A stretch of 6,977 nt of DNA from Lachnospiraceae bacterium (GCA_024403585.1 JAKSRN010000101.1:1-6977), one strand, 5' to 3'; positions 1 to 5,622 are shown, counted from the first letter of the stretch. The notes: generated from the letters alone by a model not told the origin. Numbers and translations: made by a program.

Positions 1-51
1 AGCAGCTGATTTGTAATCAGCAGGTTAACGGTTCGAGTCCGTTCATCGGCT
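1..51 (+). tRNA. tRNA-Thr (anticodon TGT), 5' end missing
   Basis: This is the 3' two thirds of a tRNA; the acceptor 5' strand and most of the D arm lie before the window. The anticodon stem GCTGA/TCAGC (5-9, 17-21) encloses a 7-base loop with anticodon TGT at 12-14, reading the Thr codon ACA. The T arm AACGG/CCGTT (27-31, 39-43) has the usual TTCGAGT loop. The 3' acceptor strand CATCGGC (44-50) is followed by T as the discriminator base. No CCA is encoded, so the end must be added by the CCA-adding enzyme. It is the first visible member of a four-tRNA cluster that shares the terminator at 322-353. Confidence 0.93.
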
Positions 52-85
52 TTTATAAATTTTAAATTTATAATTAATTGAATAT

Positions 86-159
86 CGCGGGATGGAGCAG
101 TCTGGAAGCTCGTCGGGCTCATAACCCGAAGGTCGCAGGTTCAAATCCTGCTCCCGCAA
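86..159 (+). tRNA. Initiator tRNA-fMet (anticodon CAT)
   Basis: The full cloverleaf can be folded from 74 bases. The acceptor is CGCGGGA/TCCCGCA, in which the first base pair is a C-A mismatch; this is the bacterial initiator hallmark that allows formylation and blocks EF-Tu. The anticodon stem carries three consecutive G-C pairs (TCGGG/CCCGA) around the loop CTCATAA, the second initiator hallmark, needed for P-site entry. The T arm is GCAGG/CCTGC. Discriminator A at 159; CCA is not encoded. These two signs separate it from an elongator Met or a CAT-anticodon Ile tRNA. Confidence 0.97.
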
Positions 160-165
160 TTACGT

Positions 166-238
<73 letters not shown>

Positions 239-246
239 CTTTATAT

Positions 247-319
247 GGAGCATTAGCTCAGTAGGTAGAGCACTTGACTTTTAATCAAGTTGTCCGGGGT
301 TCGAACCCCCGATGCTTCA
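247..319 (+). tRNA. tRNA-Lys (anticodon TTT)
   Basis: A 73-base cloverleaf folds with acceptor GGAGCAT/ATGCTTC (one G-T pair at the second position), D stem GCTC/GAGC, anticodon stem CTTGA/TCAAG with loop CTTTTAA (anticodon TTT), and T arm CGGGG/CCCCG. Discriminator A at 319; CCA is not encoded. It is the last tRNA of the cluster, with the terminator beginning 3 bases downstream. Confidence 0.97.
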
Positions 320-321
320 CT

Positions 322-353
322 AAAGGAACTCAATTATTTGAGTTCCTTTTTTT
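322..353 (+). terminator. Intrinsic terminator of the tRNA cluster
   Basis: A perfect 12-bp stem (322-333 with 338-349), loop TTAT, runs into seven consecutive T residues (347-353). Placement right after tRNA-Lys makes it the end of the tRNA transcript. Confidence 0.93.
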
Positions 354-365
354 ACTTTATAGAAT
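338..365 (+). promoter_or_regulatory. Possible promoter of the GIY-YIG gene, overlapping the terminator
   Basis: TTGAGT (338-343, four of six matches to TTGACA) and TAGAAT (360-365, five of six matches to TATAAT) are separated by 16 bases. The -35 box would sit inside the 3' arm of the tRNA terminator, a compact arrangement. No better promoter is visible before the start codon at 426. The call rests only on consensus matching. Confidence 0.35.
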
Positions 366-425
366 TTACGCCGACTGCATTTTACTTATTTCAAAAAGAT
401 CTGTACTGAGGGACAGGAGATTAAG

Positions 426-725
426 ATGGATCATAATTCAGAATCTGTTCAGCATGAAAAAAGTTATACCTACATGGTTCGTTGTTCAGATGGAACATTG
501 TATACCGGGTGGACAAATGATCTGAAGAAACGTATTCGTGTGCATAACTCGGGTAAAGGTGCAAAATATACCCGGTGCCGACTTCCGGTTCAGTTGGTCT
601 ATTATGAAGAGTTTTCCACAAAAAGAGAAGCTATGAGCAGGGAAGTGCACATTAAGCAGCTGAATAAAGTGGAAAAAGAGGCATTAGCTGCCTCTTTTTC
701 TGTAGATGAATGTTTTATTTGTTAA
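426..725 (+). CDS. GIY-YIG domain protein (YhbQ/YazA-like)
   Basis: This is a 99-residue single-domain GIY-YIG protein of the small UPF0213 (YhbQ/YazA) type. The variant motif halves are YTY (residues 14-16) and YTG (26-28), followed by KKRIRVHN with the expected catalytic Arg (R36), the GKGAKYTR segment (43-50), and the acidic residue E73 in SREVHIKQL that would bind the metal. The family has the endonuclease fold; DNA or RNA nicking activity has been proposed for relatives, but the cellular role is not settled and cannot be inferred here. AGGAG at 415-419 lies 6 bases before the ATG, which supports this start. The domain core ends near residue 87; the last 12 residues (from A88) are encoded across a terminator-like hairpin (673-699), which is unusual. 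Its neighbours are a tRNA cluster upstream and a convergent S1 gene downstream, neither of which clarifies its role. Confidence 0.9.
   Translation: MDHNSESVQHEKSYTYMVRCSDGTLYTGWTNDLKKRIRVHNSGKGAKYTRCRLPVQLVYYEEFSTKREAMSREVHIKQLNKVEKEALAASFSVDECFIC
673..699. terminator. Bidirectional terminator-like hairpin inside the end of the GIY-YIG gene
   Basis: A perfect 11-bp inverted repeat (673-683 with 689-699) with loop TTAGC has A5 on one outer flank and T5 on the other, so it has intrinsic-terminator shape on both strands. On the + strand it precedes the stop codon of the GIY-YIG gene by about 24 bases. On the minus strand it lies about 105 bases past the stop of the S1 gene. The U-tract is itself part of the stem, as is common for bidirectional terminators between convergent genes. 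Function is inferred. Confidence 0.6.
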
Positions 726-751
726 TGTAGATGAACTGTCCCAAATAGTAA

Positions 752-792
752 AGCGGACATTCGCATTCCGCTCTGCTTCATGCTCATGAAGC
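752..792 (-). terminator. Two hairpins downstream of the S1 gene, possible weak terminator
   Basis: Just past the S1 stop on the minus strand are two inverted repeats. One is a GCTTCATG/CATGAAGC stem (775-792; 7 bp with a 4-base loop). The other is AGCGGA/TCCGCT (752-757 with 767-772), followed on the minus strand by TTTACTATTT. The T content is broken, so this is a poor intrinsic terminator by itself. The hairpins could protect the mRNA 3' end or act with the hairpin at 673-699. Confidence 0.35.
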
Positions 793-804
793 TGCGTGTT
801 CAAA

Positions 805-1500
805 TTACAGCTTAATGCCTTTCAGCAGATCACCTAAAGAAGTGGAGATTGCTTCTGCTTTAGGAATCTCGATCTTCTCGATCTCTTCCTCAGCTTCAGC
901 TTCTGTTGCTTCCTGAAGTGCTTTGATGGACAGGCTGAGTTTTCCGTCTTTGACTGCGATTACTTTTACTGTAACTGCATCACCTTCGGAAAGAACTACG
1001 GATGGATGTTTGATTCTTGTATTGGAAATCTGTGATACATGAACCAGGCCGGAGAGTCCGTTGGAAAGACGAACGAATGCACCATAAGCCTGAAGGCTCT
1101 CAACAACACCTTCCATAACAGAACCAACTGCAACTGCGTTCACAGCAGCTTTTTTAGCAGCGGCAGCCTCTTCTCTGAGAATTTCGCGGCAGGAAAGGAT
1201 GAGACGGTTCTTTTCTTCATCAACTTCTGCTACACGTACCTGGAGCTCTTTTCCAAGATACTCATTCAGGTCTTCTACACGTCCCAGGGCAAGACGGGAT
1301 GCCGGGATAAATCCTCGGATTCCTTCTACGGTAGCGATTACACCTTTATTTACGATTCCATCTACAGTTACAGAAAGATTGGACTGCTCTTCTTTCAGAT
1401 TTCTGAGATTCTCCCATGCCTGCTCACCTTCATCTTTGAAAGTGTTGAAAGAAGCGTCGATTGCTTTGGAAAAATCATCCATTGTCATGTTGTCGGCCAT
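805..1500 (-). CDS. Two-domain S1 RNA-binding protein (ribosomal protein S1-like)
   Basis: The product is 231 residues with two S1 (OB-fold) domains. Domain 1 is about residues 41-107 (VDGIVNKGVIATVEGIRGFIP ... VDEEKNRLILS). Domain 2 is about 124-195 (VGSVMEGVVESLQAYGAFVRL ... GLSGLVHVSQIS ... KDGKLSLSIKAL). A helical N-terminal region (1-40), an Ala/Lys linker (110-120), an acidic stretch (198-212) and a short C-terminal SLGDLLKGIKL segment complete it. It should bind single-stranded RNA and is usually annotated as 30S ribosomal protein S1 or S1 domain protein in Clostridia. It is much shorter than the six-domain proteobacterial S1, so full S1 function in translation initiation is not implied. 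I chose ATG at 1500 because GAGGTG (1507-1512) lies 6 bases upstream. An in-frame GTG at 1507-1509 would add three residues but is part of that ribosome binding site. The gene is divergent from the pyrophosphatase gene and convergent with the GIY-YIG gene. Confidence 0.9.
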   Translation of the reverse strand: MADNMTMDDFSKAIDASFNTFKDEGEQAWENLRNLKEEQSNLSVTVDGIVNKGVIATVEGIRGFIPASRLALGRVEDLNEYLGKELQVRVAEVDEEKNRLILSCREILREEAAAAKKAAVNAVAVGSVMEGVVESLQAYGAFVRLSNGLSGLVHVSQISNTRIKHPSVVLSEGDAVTVKVIAVKDGKLSLSIKALQEATEAEAEEEIEKIEIPKAEAISTSLGDLLKGIKL

Positions 1501-1506
1501 TGTTTT

Positions 1507-1514
1507 CACCTCAC
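1507..1514 (-). promoter_or_regulatory. Ribosome binding site that decides the S1 gene start
   Basis: On the minus strand the bases read GTGAGGTG, followed by AAAACA and then ATG at 1500. The GAGGTG core is at correct spacing (6 bases) for that ATG, which rules against the in-frame GTG inside it as the start. Confidence 0.8.
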
Positions 1515-1526
1515 AGTTTTTGTTTT

Positions 1527-1535
1527 ATTATATCA
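1527..1535 (-). promoter_or_regulatory. Extended -10 promoter of the S1 gene
   Basis: The minus strand reads TGATATAAT, a perfect TATAAT preceded by the TGn extension. The -35 region 17 bases upstream (TTTCGG) is poor, which fits an extended -10 promoter. A start about 7 bases downstream, near 1520, would give a 5' UTR of about 20 bases that just includes the ribosome binding site. Confidence 0.65.
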
Positions 1536-1607
1536 TAGAAAGTGGTTTACCGAAATAGAAAAGAATGGTATTATTAATGTCACAATGGGCTTATTTTGAA
1601 AGAATTT

Positions 1608-1636
1608 TTGGAAAAATTAGTAAATTATTTTAAATT
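1608..1636 (+). promoter_or_regulatory. Possible promoter of the pyrophosphatase gene
   Basis: TTGGAA (1608-1613) and TAAATT (1631-1636) are spaced by 17 bases in a very AT-rich stretch of the divergent intergenic region. An alternative -35 is TTGAAA at 1596-1601, but I see no good -10 at the matching distance. The AT richness makes chance matches likely, so this is a candidate only. Confidence 0.3.
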
Positions 1637-1659
1637 TTAAATAAATTCAGGAGAGAAAA

Positions 1660-3327
1660 ATGAGACGAGATACTAATATTTATGTCATTGGACATAAAAA
1701 TCCGGATACAGATTCGATCTGTTCCGCAATTTCATATGCATATCTCAAGAATGCAATGAAGGTACATGCGGAGCATGAATATGTTCCGATGCGTGCCGGT
1801 GAGGTGAATGAAGAAACTCAGTTTGTATTGAAATATTTTGGAGTAGAGGAACCGGAATTAATGAAGGACGGTGCCACTCAGGTAAAACAGATTGAGATTC
1901 ATGAGATTCCCGGAATTAAGAATGATCTTACCGTAAAAAAAGCATGGGAGCTGATGAAGGAGGAGAATGTTGTTACTCTTCCGATTATTGATGATGAGCA
2001 GTATCTGAAGGGGCTGATCACGGTCAGCGATATCGCAAGGTCCTTTATGGAGAGCCATGACAATACTGTACTTGGTCAGGCGGAGGCTTCTTACAGAGAT
2101 ATTGCGGATACCCTTGCCGGCGAAGTGATTGTTGGTGATGAGAATGAATACTTCTCTGAAGGAAGAGTTATGATCGGAACCTTCCATCCGGATCAGATGG
2201 GCAATTTTATTCGTGAGTCTGATCTGATCATCACAGGTAACCGTACAGAAGATCAGCTTTTTGCCATTGACGTGCATGCAAAATGTCTGGTCCTGGCATT
2301 AGATGCAGGAAAAACTCTGTCTAATACCATTAAACGTCTGGCTGAGGAATTTGGAACTGTTGTCATTAACAGTCCACATGATACGTATACGATTGCCCGT
2401 CTGATCAATCAGGCGATACCGGTTAAGTATCTGATGACTAAAAATTGCATGTATTTTAACAGTCTGGATAAGCTGGATGATATCAAAGAGGTAATGAGAA
2501 ACAGCCGTCACCGCGATTATCCGATCCTGAACGAGGAGAGAAAATACATTGGTACGATCTCCAGACGAAATCTGATCGGTGCAGGCAAGAAACGCATGAT
2601 TCTTGTGGATCATAATGAAAAATCACAGGCTGTAGACAATATCGACGAGACTGAGATCATGGAGATCATCGATCATCACAGACTTGGTAATCTGGAGACG
2701 ATCGCTCCGTTGCTTTTCAGAAATCAGCCGGTTGGTTGTACTGCAACTATCATTTACCAGATTTACAATGAGAGAGGATTGGAGATTCCAAAACACATCG
2801 CAGGTCTTCTGATGTCTGCAATTATCTCTGATACTCTGCTTTTCCGTTCGCCAACCTGTACACAGCTTGACATTACTACTGCAGAGGCTCTTGCGAAACT
2901 GGCAGGTGTTGAGGATATCAAAGAATATGCCAACGAGATGTTTTCTGCTGCAAGTAACATGGGTGGAAAGAACGCGGAAGATATCTTCAATCAGGACTTT
3001 AAGGAATTTATTGTAGATAGGGTTCCTTTCGGCGTTGGACAGATCAATGCCATGTCTGAGAAGAATCTGCAGAAGATCAAAGAGTGTCTCATGACGATCC
3101 TTGAGGAGGAGAGAGGCAGGCGTGGTCTTGAGATGGTATTTTTCATGCTGACCAACATTTTGGAGGAGTCTACAGAACTGATCTATGTAGGTGGTAAGGC
3201 AAAAGAGTGGGTTGAGGCAGCATTTTCTGTAGAGGCAGGAGAAAGCAGTGCGATCCTTCCGGGGGTTGTATCCAGAAAGAAACAGCTGATTCCGGGATTT
3301 ATCACTGCTTTACATGAGAACGAATGA
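1660..3327 (+). CDS. ppaC: Manganese-dependent inorganic pyrophosphatase, family II, with CBS and DRTGG domains
   Basis: The enzyme hydrolyses pyrophosphate to two phosphates in the cytoplasm, pulling biosynthetic reactions forward. It is a DHH-superfamily family II PPase of 555 residues, against about 310 for the plain form; the excess is a regulatory insert. The catalytic DHH domain starts with GHKNPDTDSI (H12, D16, D18), is interrupted after about residue 70, and resumes with VDHNE (D317), IDHHR (D338, H339, H340) and SDT (D391). The DHHA2 domain (about 440-550) ends with the substrate-binding SRKKQ (538-542). The insert holds CBS 1 (about 75-130), a DRTGG domain (about 139-248, with the degenerate motif NRTEDQ at 195-199) and CBS 2 (about 255-308). 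In characterised relatives such inserts bind adenine nucleotides: AMP or ADP inhibits and ATP or diadenosine polyphosphates activate; the same is inferred here. All metal and catalytic residues I can place are present. AGGAGA at 1649-1654 lies 5 bases before the ATG. The flavoprotein gene follows after 51 bases, possibly on the same mRNA. Confidence 0.95.
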   Translation: MRRDTNIYVIGHKNPDTDSICSAISYAYLKNAMKVHAEHEYVPMRAGEVNEETQFVLKYFGVEEPELMKDGATQVKQIEIHEIPGIKNDLTVKKAWELMKEENVVTLPIIDDEQYLKGLITVSDIARSFMESHDNTVLGQAEASYRDIADTLAGEVIVGDENEYFSEGRVMIGTFHPDQMGNFIRESDLIITGNRTEDQLFAIDVHAKCLVLALDAGKTLSNTIKRLAEEFGTVVINSPHDTYTIARLINQAIPVKYLMTKNCMYFNSLDKLDDIKEVMRNSRHRDYPILNEERKYIGTISRRNLIGAGKKRMILVDHNEKSQAVDNIDETEIMEIIDHHRLGNLETIAPLLFRNQPVGCTATIIYQIYNERGLEIPKHIAGLLMSAIISDTLLFRSPTCTQLDITTAEALAKLAGVEDIKEYANEMFSAASNMGGKNAEDIFNQDFKEFIVDRVPFGVGQINAMSEKNLQKIKECLMTILEEERGRRGLEMVFFMLTNILEESTELIYVGGKAKEWVEAAFSVEAGESSAILPGVVSRKKQLIPGFITALHENE

Positions 3328-3344
3328 ACTATATACGACCGACA

Positions 3345-3368
3345 GATTCGATAAAGGATTCAATAAAG
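3345..3368 (+). repeat. 12-bp tandem duplication carrying the Shine-Dalgarno sequence
   Basis: GATTCGATAAAG (3345-3356) is followed directly by GATTCAATAAAG (3357-3368), identical in 11 of 12 positions. Each copy with the next base gives AAAGGA, so there are two Shine-Dalgarno-like sites (3353-3358 and 3365-3370). Only the second, 8 bases before the ATG at 3379, is properly spaced. Confidence 0.8.
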
Positions 3369-3378
3369 GAAAAAATAT

Positions 3379-3966
3379 ATGGCAAAACAGGAATGGAAGC
3401 CGGGGAATATGCTGTATCCTCTGCCGGCTGTTCTGATCACCTGCGCAGATAAAGAGGGCAGGGAGAATGTATTTACAGTTGCATGGGCGGGTACAATCTG
3501 TACCAATCCGCCTATGGTTTCAATCTCCGTTCGTCCGGAGCGTTTTTCCCATGGAATGATCATGCAGACAAAGGAATTTGTCATTAATCTTACCACTGAA
3601 GAGATGGCTTATGCTGTGGATTTCTGCGGAGTTCGCTCTGGCAGAGATGTGGATAAATTTGAAATCTGCAAGTTAACCAGGGAAAAAGCGTCAAAAGTGA
3701 AAGCACCTCTTCTTGCGGAAGCACCGGTATGTATCGAATGCAAGGTGAAAGAAGTGAAGAAGCTGGGATCCCATGATCTTTTTATTGCTGATGTGGTGGC
3801 TGTACATGCGGAAGAAGCATATATGGACCAGAAGAATCGATTCAGATTGAAAGAAGCACACCCTCTTGCCTATTCTCACGGAGAATATTATGGTCTGGGT
3901 AAGCAGCTTGGGACATTCGGATACAGTGTAAAGAAGCCTTCTTCGGGGAAAAAGAAGAAACATTGA
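3379..3966 (+). CDS. Flavin reductase family protein (flavoredoxin-like, FMN split barrel)
   Basis: This 195-residue protein belongs to the flavin reductase-like FMN-binding split-barrel family (flavoredoxin group). Evidence is the N-terminal PLPAVLITCAD strand (15-24), then N30-VFTVAWAGTICTNPP-MVSISVRP (30-53), which forms the FMN-binding core. KEFVINL (65-71), SGRDVDKF (87-94) and the C-terminal HPLAYSHGEYYGLGKQLGTFGYS (161-183) are also typical of clostridial and archaeal members. Such proteins bind FMN as dimers and pass electrons or reduce flavin; the donor and acceptor cannot be read from sequence. The protein ends in a basic KKKKH tail (191-195). The start is supported by AAGGA 8 bases upstream. 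It lies 51 bases after the pyrophosphatase gene with no terminator between, so co-transcription is plausible although no functional link is obvious. A strong terminator follows at 4017-4054. Confidence 0.9.
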   Translation: MAKQEWKPGNMLYPLPAVLITCADKEGRENVFTVAWAGTICTNPPMVSISVRPERFSHGMIMQTKEFVINLTTEEMAYAVDFCGVRSGRDVDKFEICKLTREKASKVKAPLLAEAPVCIECKVKEVKKLGSHDLFIADVVAVHAEEAYMDQKNRFRLKEAHPLAYSHGEYYGLGKQLGTFGYSVKKPSSGKKKKH

Positions 3967-4016
3967 TGTAAATGAAATGTTAAGGCTGTAATAAATCATT
4001 TAAAACAAAGAAAAAT

Positions 4017-4054
4017 AAGGGAAAACCTAATAATACTAGGTTTTCCTTTTTTTT
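4017..4054 (+). terminator. Intrinsic terminator after the flavoprotein gene
   Basis: GGAAAACCTA (4020-4029) pairs perfectly with 4037-4046 around a 7-base loop. Pairing can extend outward through a G-T and two A-T pairs, and the stem runs into eight T residues (4047-4054). It ends the pyrophosphatase-flavoprotein unit. Confidence 0.93.
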
Positions 4055-4066
4055 GTAAAATTTTAA

Positions 4067-4095
4067 AATGCAAGTTTTAAAAAAAAACTTGCATT
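4067..4095. repeat. 12-bp perfect inverted repeat at the gdhA promoter
   Basis: AATGCAAGTTTT (4067-4078) is the exact reverse complement of 4084-4095, with an A5 spacer. The right arm contains the proposed gdhA -35 box (4089-4094). Because the likely transcription start is further downstream (near 4124), the repeat would not be in the gdhA mRNA, so an operator acting as DNA is more likely than an RNA leader element. It lacks a + strand T-tract, so it is not a second terminator for the upstream unit. Confidence 0.7.
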
Positions 4096-4117
4096 GTTAA
4101 AAAACGCGTGCTATACT
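4089..4117 (+). promoter_or_regulatory. gdhA promoter
   Basis: TTGCAT (4089-4094) and TATACT (4112-4117, five of six to TATAAT) have an ideal 17-base spacer. The -10 is extended by TGC (4109-4111). Transcription would start near 4124, giving a leader of about 40 bases before the ATG at 4164. It lies between the upstream terminator and gdhA, so gdhA is its own unit. Confidence 0.75.
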
Positions 4118-4146
4118 ACGTACAGAATTTAGGAAAGAATAATTCT

Positions 4147-4154
4147 AGAGGAGG
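4147..4154 (+). promoter_or_regulatory. Strong gdhA ribosome binding site
   Basis: AGAGGAGG lies 9 bases before the ATG and is almost fully complementary to the 16S rRNA 3' end, stronger than any other site in the window. It fits a highly translated gene. Confidence 0.85.
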
Positions 4155-4163
4155 TTATTTATT

Positions 4164-5498
4164 ATGTCATACGTAGACGAGATCATTCAGTCAACAATCG
4201 CAAAAAACCCAGGTGAGCCAGAGTTTCATCAGGCACTGAAAGAGGTTATGGAGTCTATCCGTCCAGCAATCGATAAGGACGAGGCTAAATACCGCAAAGA
4301 GGCTCTTCTTGAGCGTCTTGTAGAGCCAGAGCGCCAGATCAAATTCCGCGTAGCTTGGATTGATGATAAAGGTGAGGTACAGGTTAACACAGGTTACCGT
4401 GTACAGTTCTCCAGCGCTATTGGACCTTACAAAGGAGGTCTTCGTTTCCATCCATCAGTAAACCTTGGAATCCTTAAATTCCTTGGATTCGAGCAGATCT
4501 TCAAAAACTCCCTGACTGGTCTTCCAATCGGTGGTGGTAAAGGTGGTTCTGACTTCGATCCTAAAGGAAAATCCGATAGAGAAGTTATGGCATTCTGCCA
4601 GGCATTCATGACAGAGCTGTTCAGACACATCGGCGAGAACACTGACGTACCAGCTGGTGATATCGGTGTAGGCGGACGTGAGATCGGATACCTGTACGGA
4701 CAGTACAAGAGAATCCGTGATTCTTATGACAGCGTTCTGACAGGAAAAGGTCTTACATGGGGTGGATCCCTTGCAAGAACACAGGCTACAGGATATGGTC
4801 TTCTGTACCTGACACAGCAGATCCTGAAAATCAATGAGAAAGACATCGCTGGCAAAGTTTGCTGCGTATCCGGATCCGGAAACGTTGCTATCTATGCTAT
4901 CGAGAAAGCTCAGCAGCTTGGCGCTAAAGTTGTTACATGTTCTGATTCCACAGGTTGGGTTTACGATCCAGACGGAATCGATGTAGCTGCGCTGAAAGAG
5001 ATCAAAGAGGTTAAACGTGCTCGTCTGACAGAGTACGCTAGCTACCGTCCAAACTCTGTATACCATGAGGGACGTGGTGTATGGGTAACAAAATGTGATA
5101 TCGCTCTTCCATGTGCTACACAGAACGAGCTCCTTCTTGAGGATGCTAAAGCTCTGGTTGCTAACGGATGTATGGCAGTATGTGAGGGTGCTAACATGCC
5201 TACAACTCTTGAGGCTACAGAGTACCTGCAGCAGAACGGCGTTCTCTTTGCACCTGGTAAAGCTGCAAACGCTGGTGGTGTTGCTACATCTGCACTTGAG
5301 ATGTCCCAGAACGCAGAGCGTCTGAGCTGGACATTCGAGGAAGTTGATTCCAAACTGAAAGACATCATGGTTAACATCGCTAACACAATTTCTGATACAG
5401 CTAAAGAGTACGGCATGGAGGGCAACTATGTTGCTGGTGCTAACATCGCTGGATTCAAGAAAGTTGCTGACGCTATGTTCGCTCAGGGAATCTTCTAA
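4164..5498 (+). CDS. gdhA: Glutamate dehydrogenase, probably NADP-specific
   Basis: GdhA reversibly aminates 2-oxoglutarate with ammonium to glutamate in the cytoplasm, as a homohexamer. At 444 residues it is full length for the small-subunit hexameric family. The substrate domain shows GPYKGGLRFHPSV (K90), FKNSL (K114), the signature PIGGGKGGSDFDPKGKSD with catalytic K126, and PAGDIGVGGREIGY with D166. The Rossmann domain has SGSGNVA (236-242). Later come PCATQNEL (316-323), EGANMPTT (341-348), APGKAANAGGV (363-373), LEMSQNAERLSW (378-389) and NYVAGANIAGF (421-431). The Rossmann strand end SDSTG and segments such as PCATQNEL and GKAANAGGVATS resemble NADP-dependent enzymes such as E. coli GdhA more than the NAD-dependent clostridial one, so NADP use and an assimilatory role are inferred. 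Codon use is strongly skewed (AAC, ATC, GCT, CCA, TAC, GAG preferred), unlike its neighbours, which together with the promoter and ribosome binding site points to high expression. It is monocistronic between two terminators. Confidence 0.97.
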   Translation: MSYVDEIIQSTIAKNPGEPEFHQALKEVMESIRPAIDKDEAKYRKEALLERLVEPERQIKFRVAWIDDKGEVQVNTGYRVQFSSAIGPYKGGLRFHPSVNLGILKFLGFEQIFKNSLTGLPIGGGKGGSDFDPKGKSDREVMAFCQAFMTELFRHIGENTDVPAGDIGVGGREIGYLYGQYKRIRDSYDSVLTGKGLTWGGSLARTQATGYGLLYLTQQILKINEKDIAGKVCCVSGSGNVAIYAIEKAQQLGAKVVTCSDSTGWVYDPDGIDVAALKEIKEVKRARLTEYASYRPNSVYHEGRGVWVTKCDIALPCATQNELLLEDAKALVANGCMAVCEGANMPTTLEATEYLQQNGVLFAPGKAANAGGVATSALEMSQNAERLSWTFEEVDSKLKDIMVNIANTISDTAKEYGMEGNYVAGANIAGFKKVADAMFAQGIF

Positions 5499-5538
5499 TT
5501 ACAGATCGATTCTAATACATATTATTACGAAATCATCA

Positions 5539-5579
5539 GGATGGGCTGCTGTTACAGCAGTCCATCCTTTTTTCTTTTT
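5539..5579 (+). terminator. Intrinsic terminator of gdhA
   Basis: A 13-bp stem (5539-5551 with 5555-5567, one G-T pair) with loop TTA is followed by T6, C, T5. It lies 40 bases after the gdhA stop and separates gdhA from the murA promoter. Confidence 0.95.
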
Positions 5580-5593
5580 CTGTCTTTTTATTA

Positions 5594-5622
5594 TTTACAA
5601 ATGCACTTTTATAGGGTAATAT
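5594..5622 (+). promoter_or_regulatory. murA promoter
   Basis: TTTACA (5594-5599, five of six to TTGACA) and TAATAT (5617-5622, four of six to TATAAT) are spaced by exactly 17 bases. The promoter lies 15 bases beyond the gdhA terminator and would give a leader of about 30 bases. Confidence 0.6.

Noticed and set aside
1507..1509. GTG as the start codon of the S1 gene
   Set aside because: The GTG is the end of the GAGGTG ribosome binding site for the ATG at 1500, and it has no site of its own at proper spacing.
1039..1599. A 186-codon + strand open frame opposite the S1 gene, running into the divergent promoter region
   Set aside because: It is antisense to a well-supported S1-domain gene, has no ribosome binding site, and its translation (rich in Phe, Cys, Ser) shows no domain; it is a shadow frame.
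3967..4016. A possible small gene or leader between the flavoprotein stop and its terminator
   Set aside because: The stretch is short and AT-rich, with no start codon plus ribosome binding site pair and no stable fold; it is 3' untranslated sequence.
4067..4095. The inverted repeat before gdhA as a second terminator
   Set aside because: On the + strand it is followed by GTTAAAAAACGC rather than a T-tract, and a strong terminator already lies just upstream. On the minus strand the T-rich tail is interrupted by A4 and no minus-strand gene is upstream of it.
4455..5066. A 203-codon minus-strand frame inside gdhA
   Set aside because: It is antisense to conserved GdhA catalytic and Rossmann segments. 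It is open because of gdhA's biased codon use, not because it encodes a protein.
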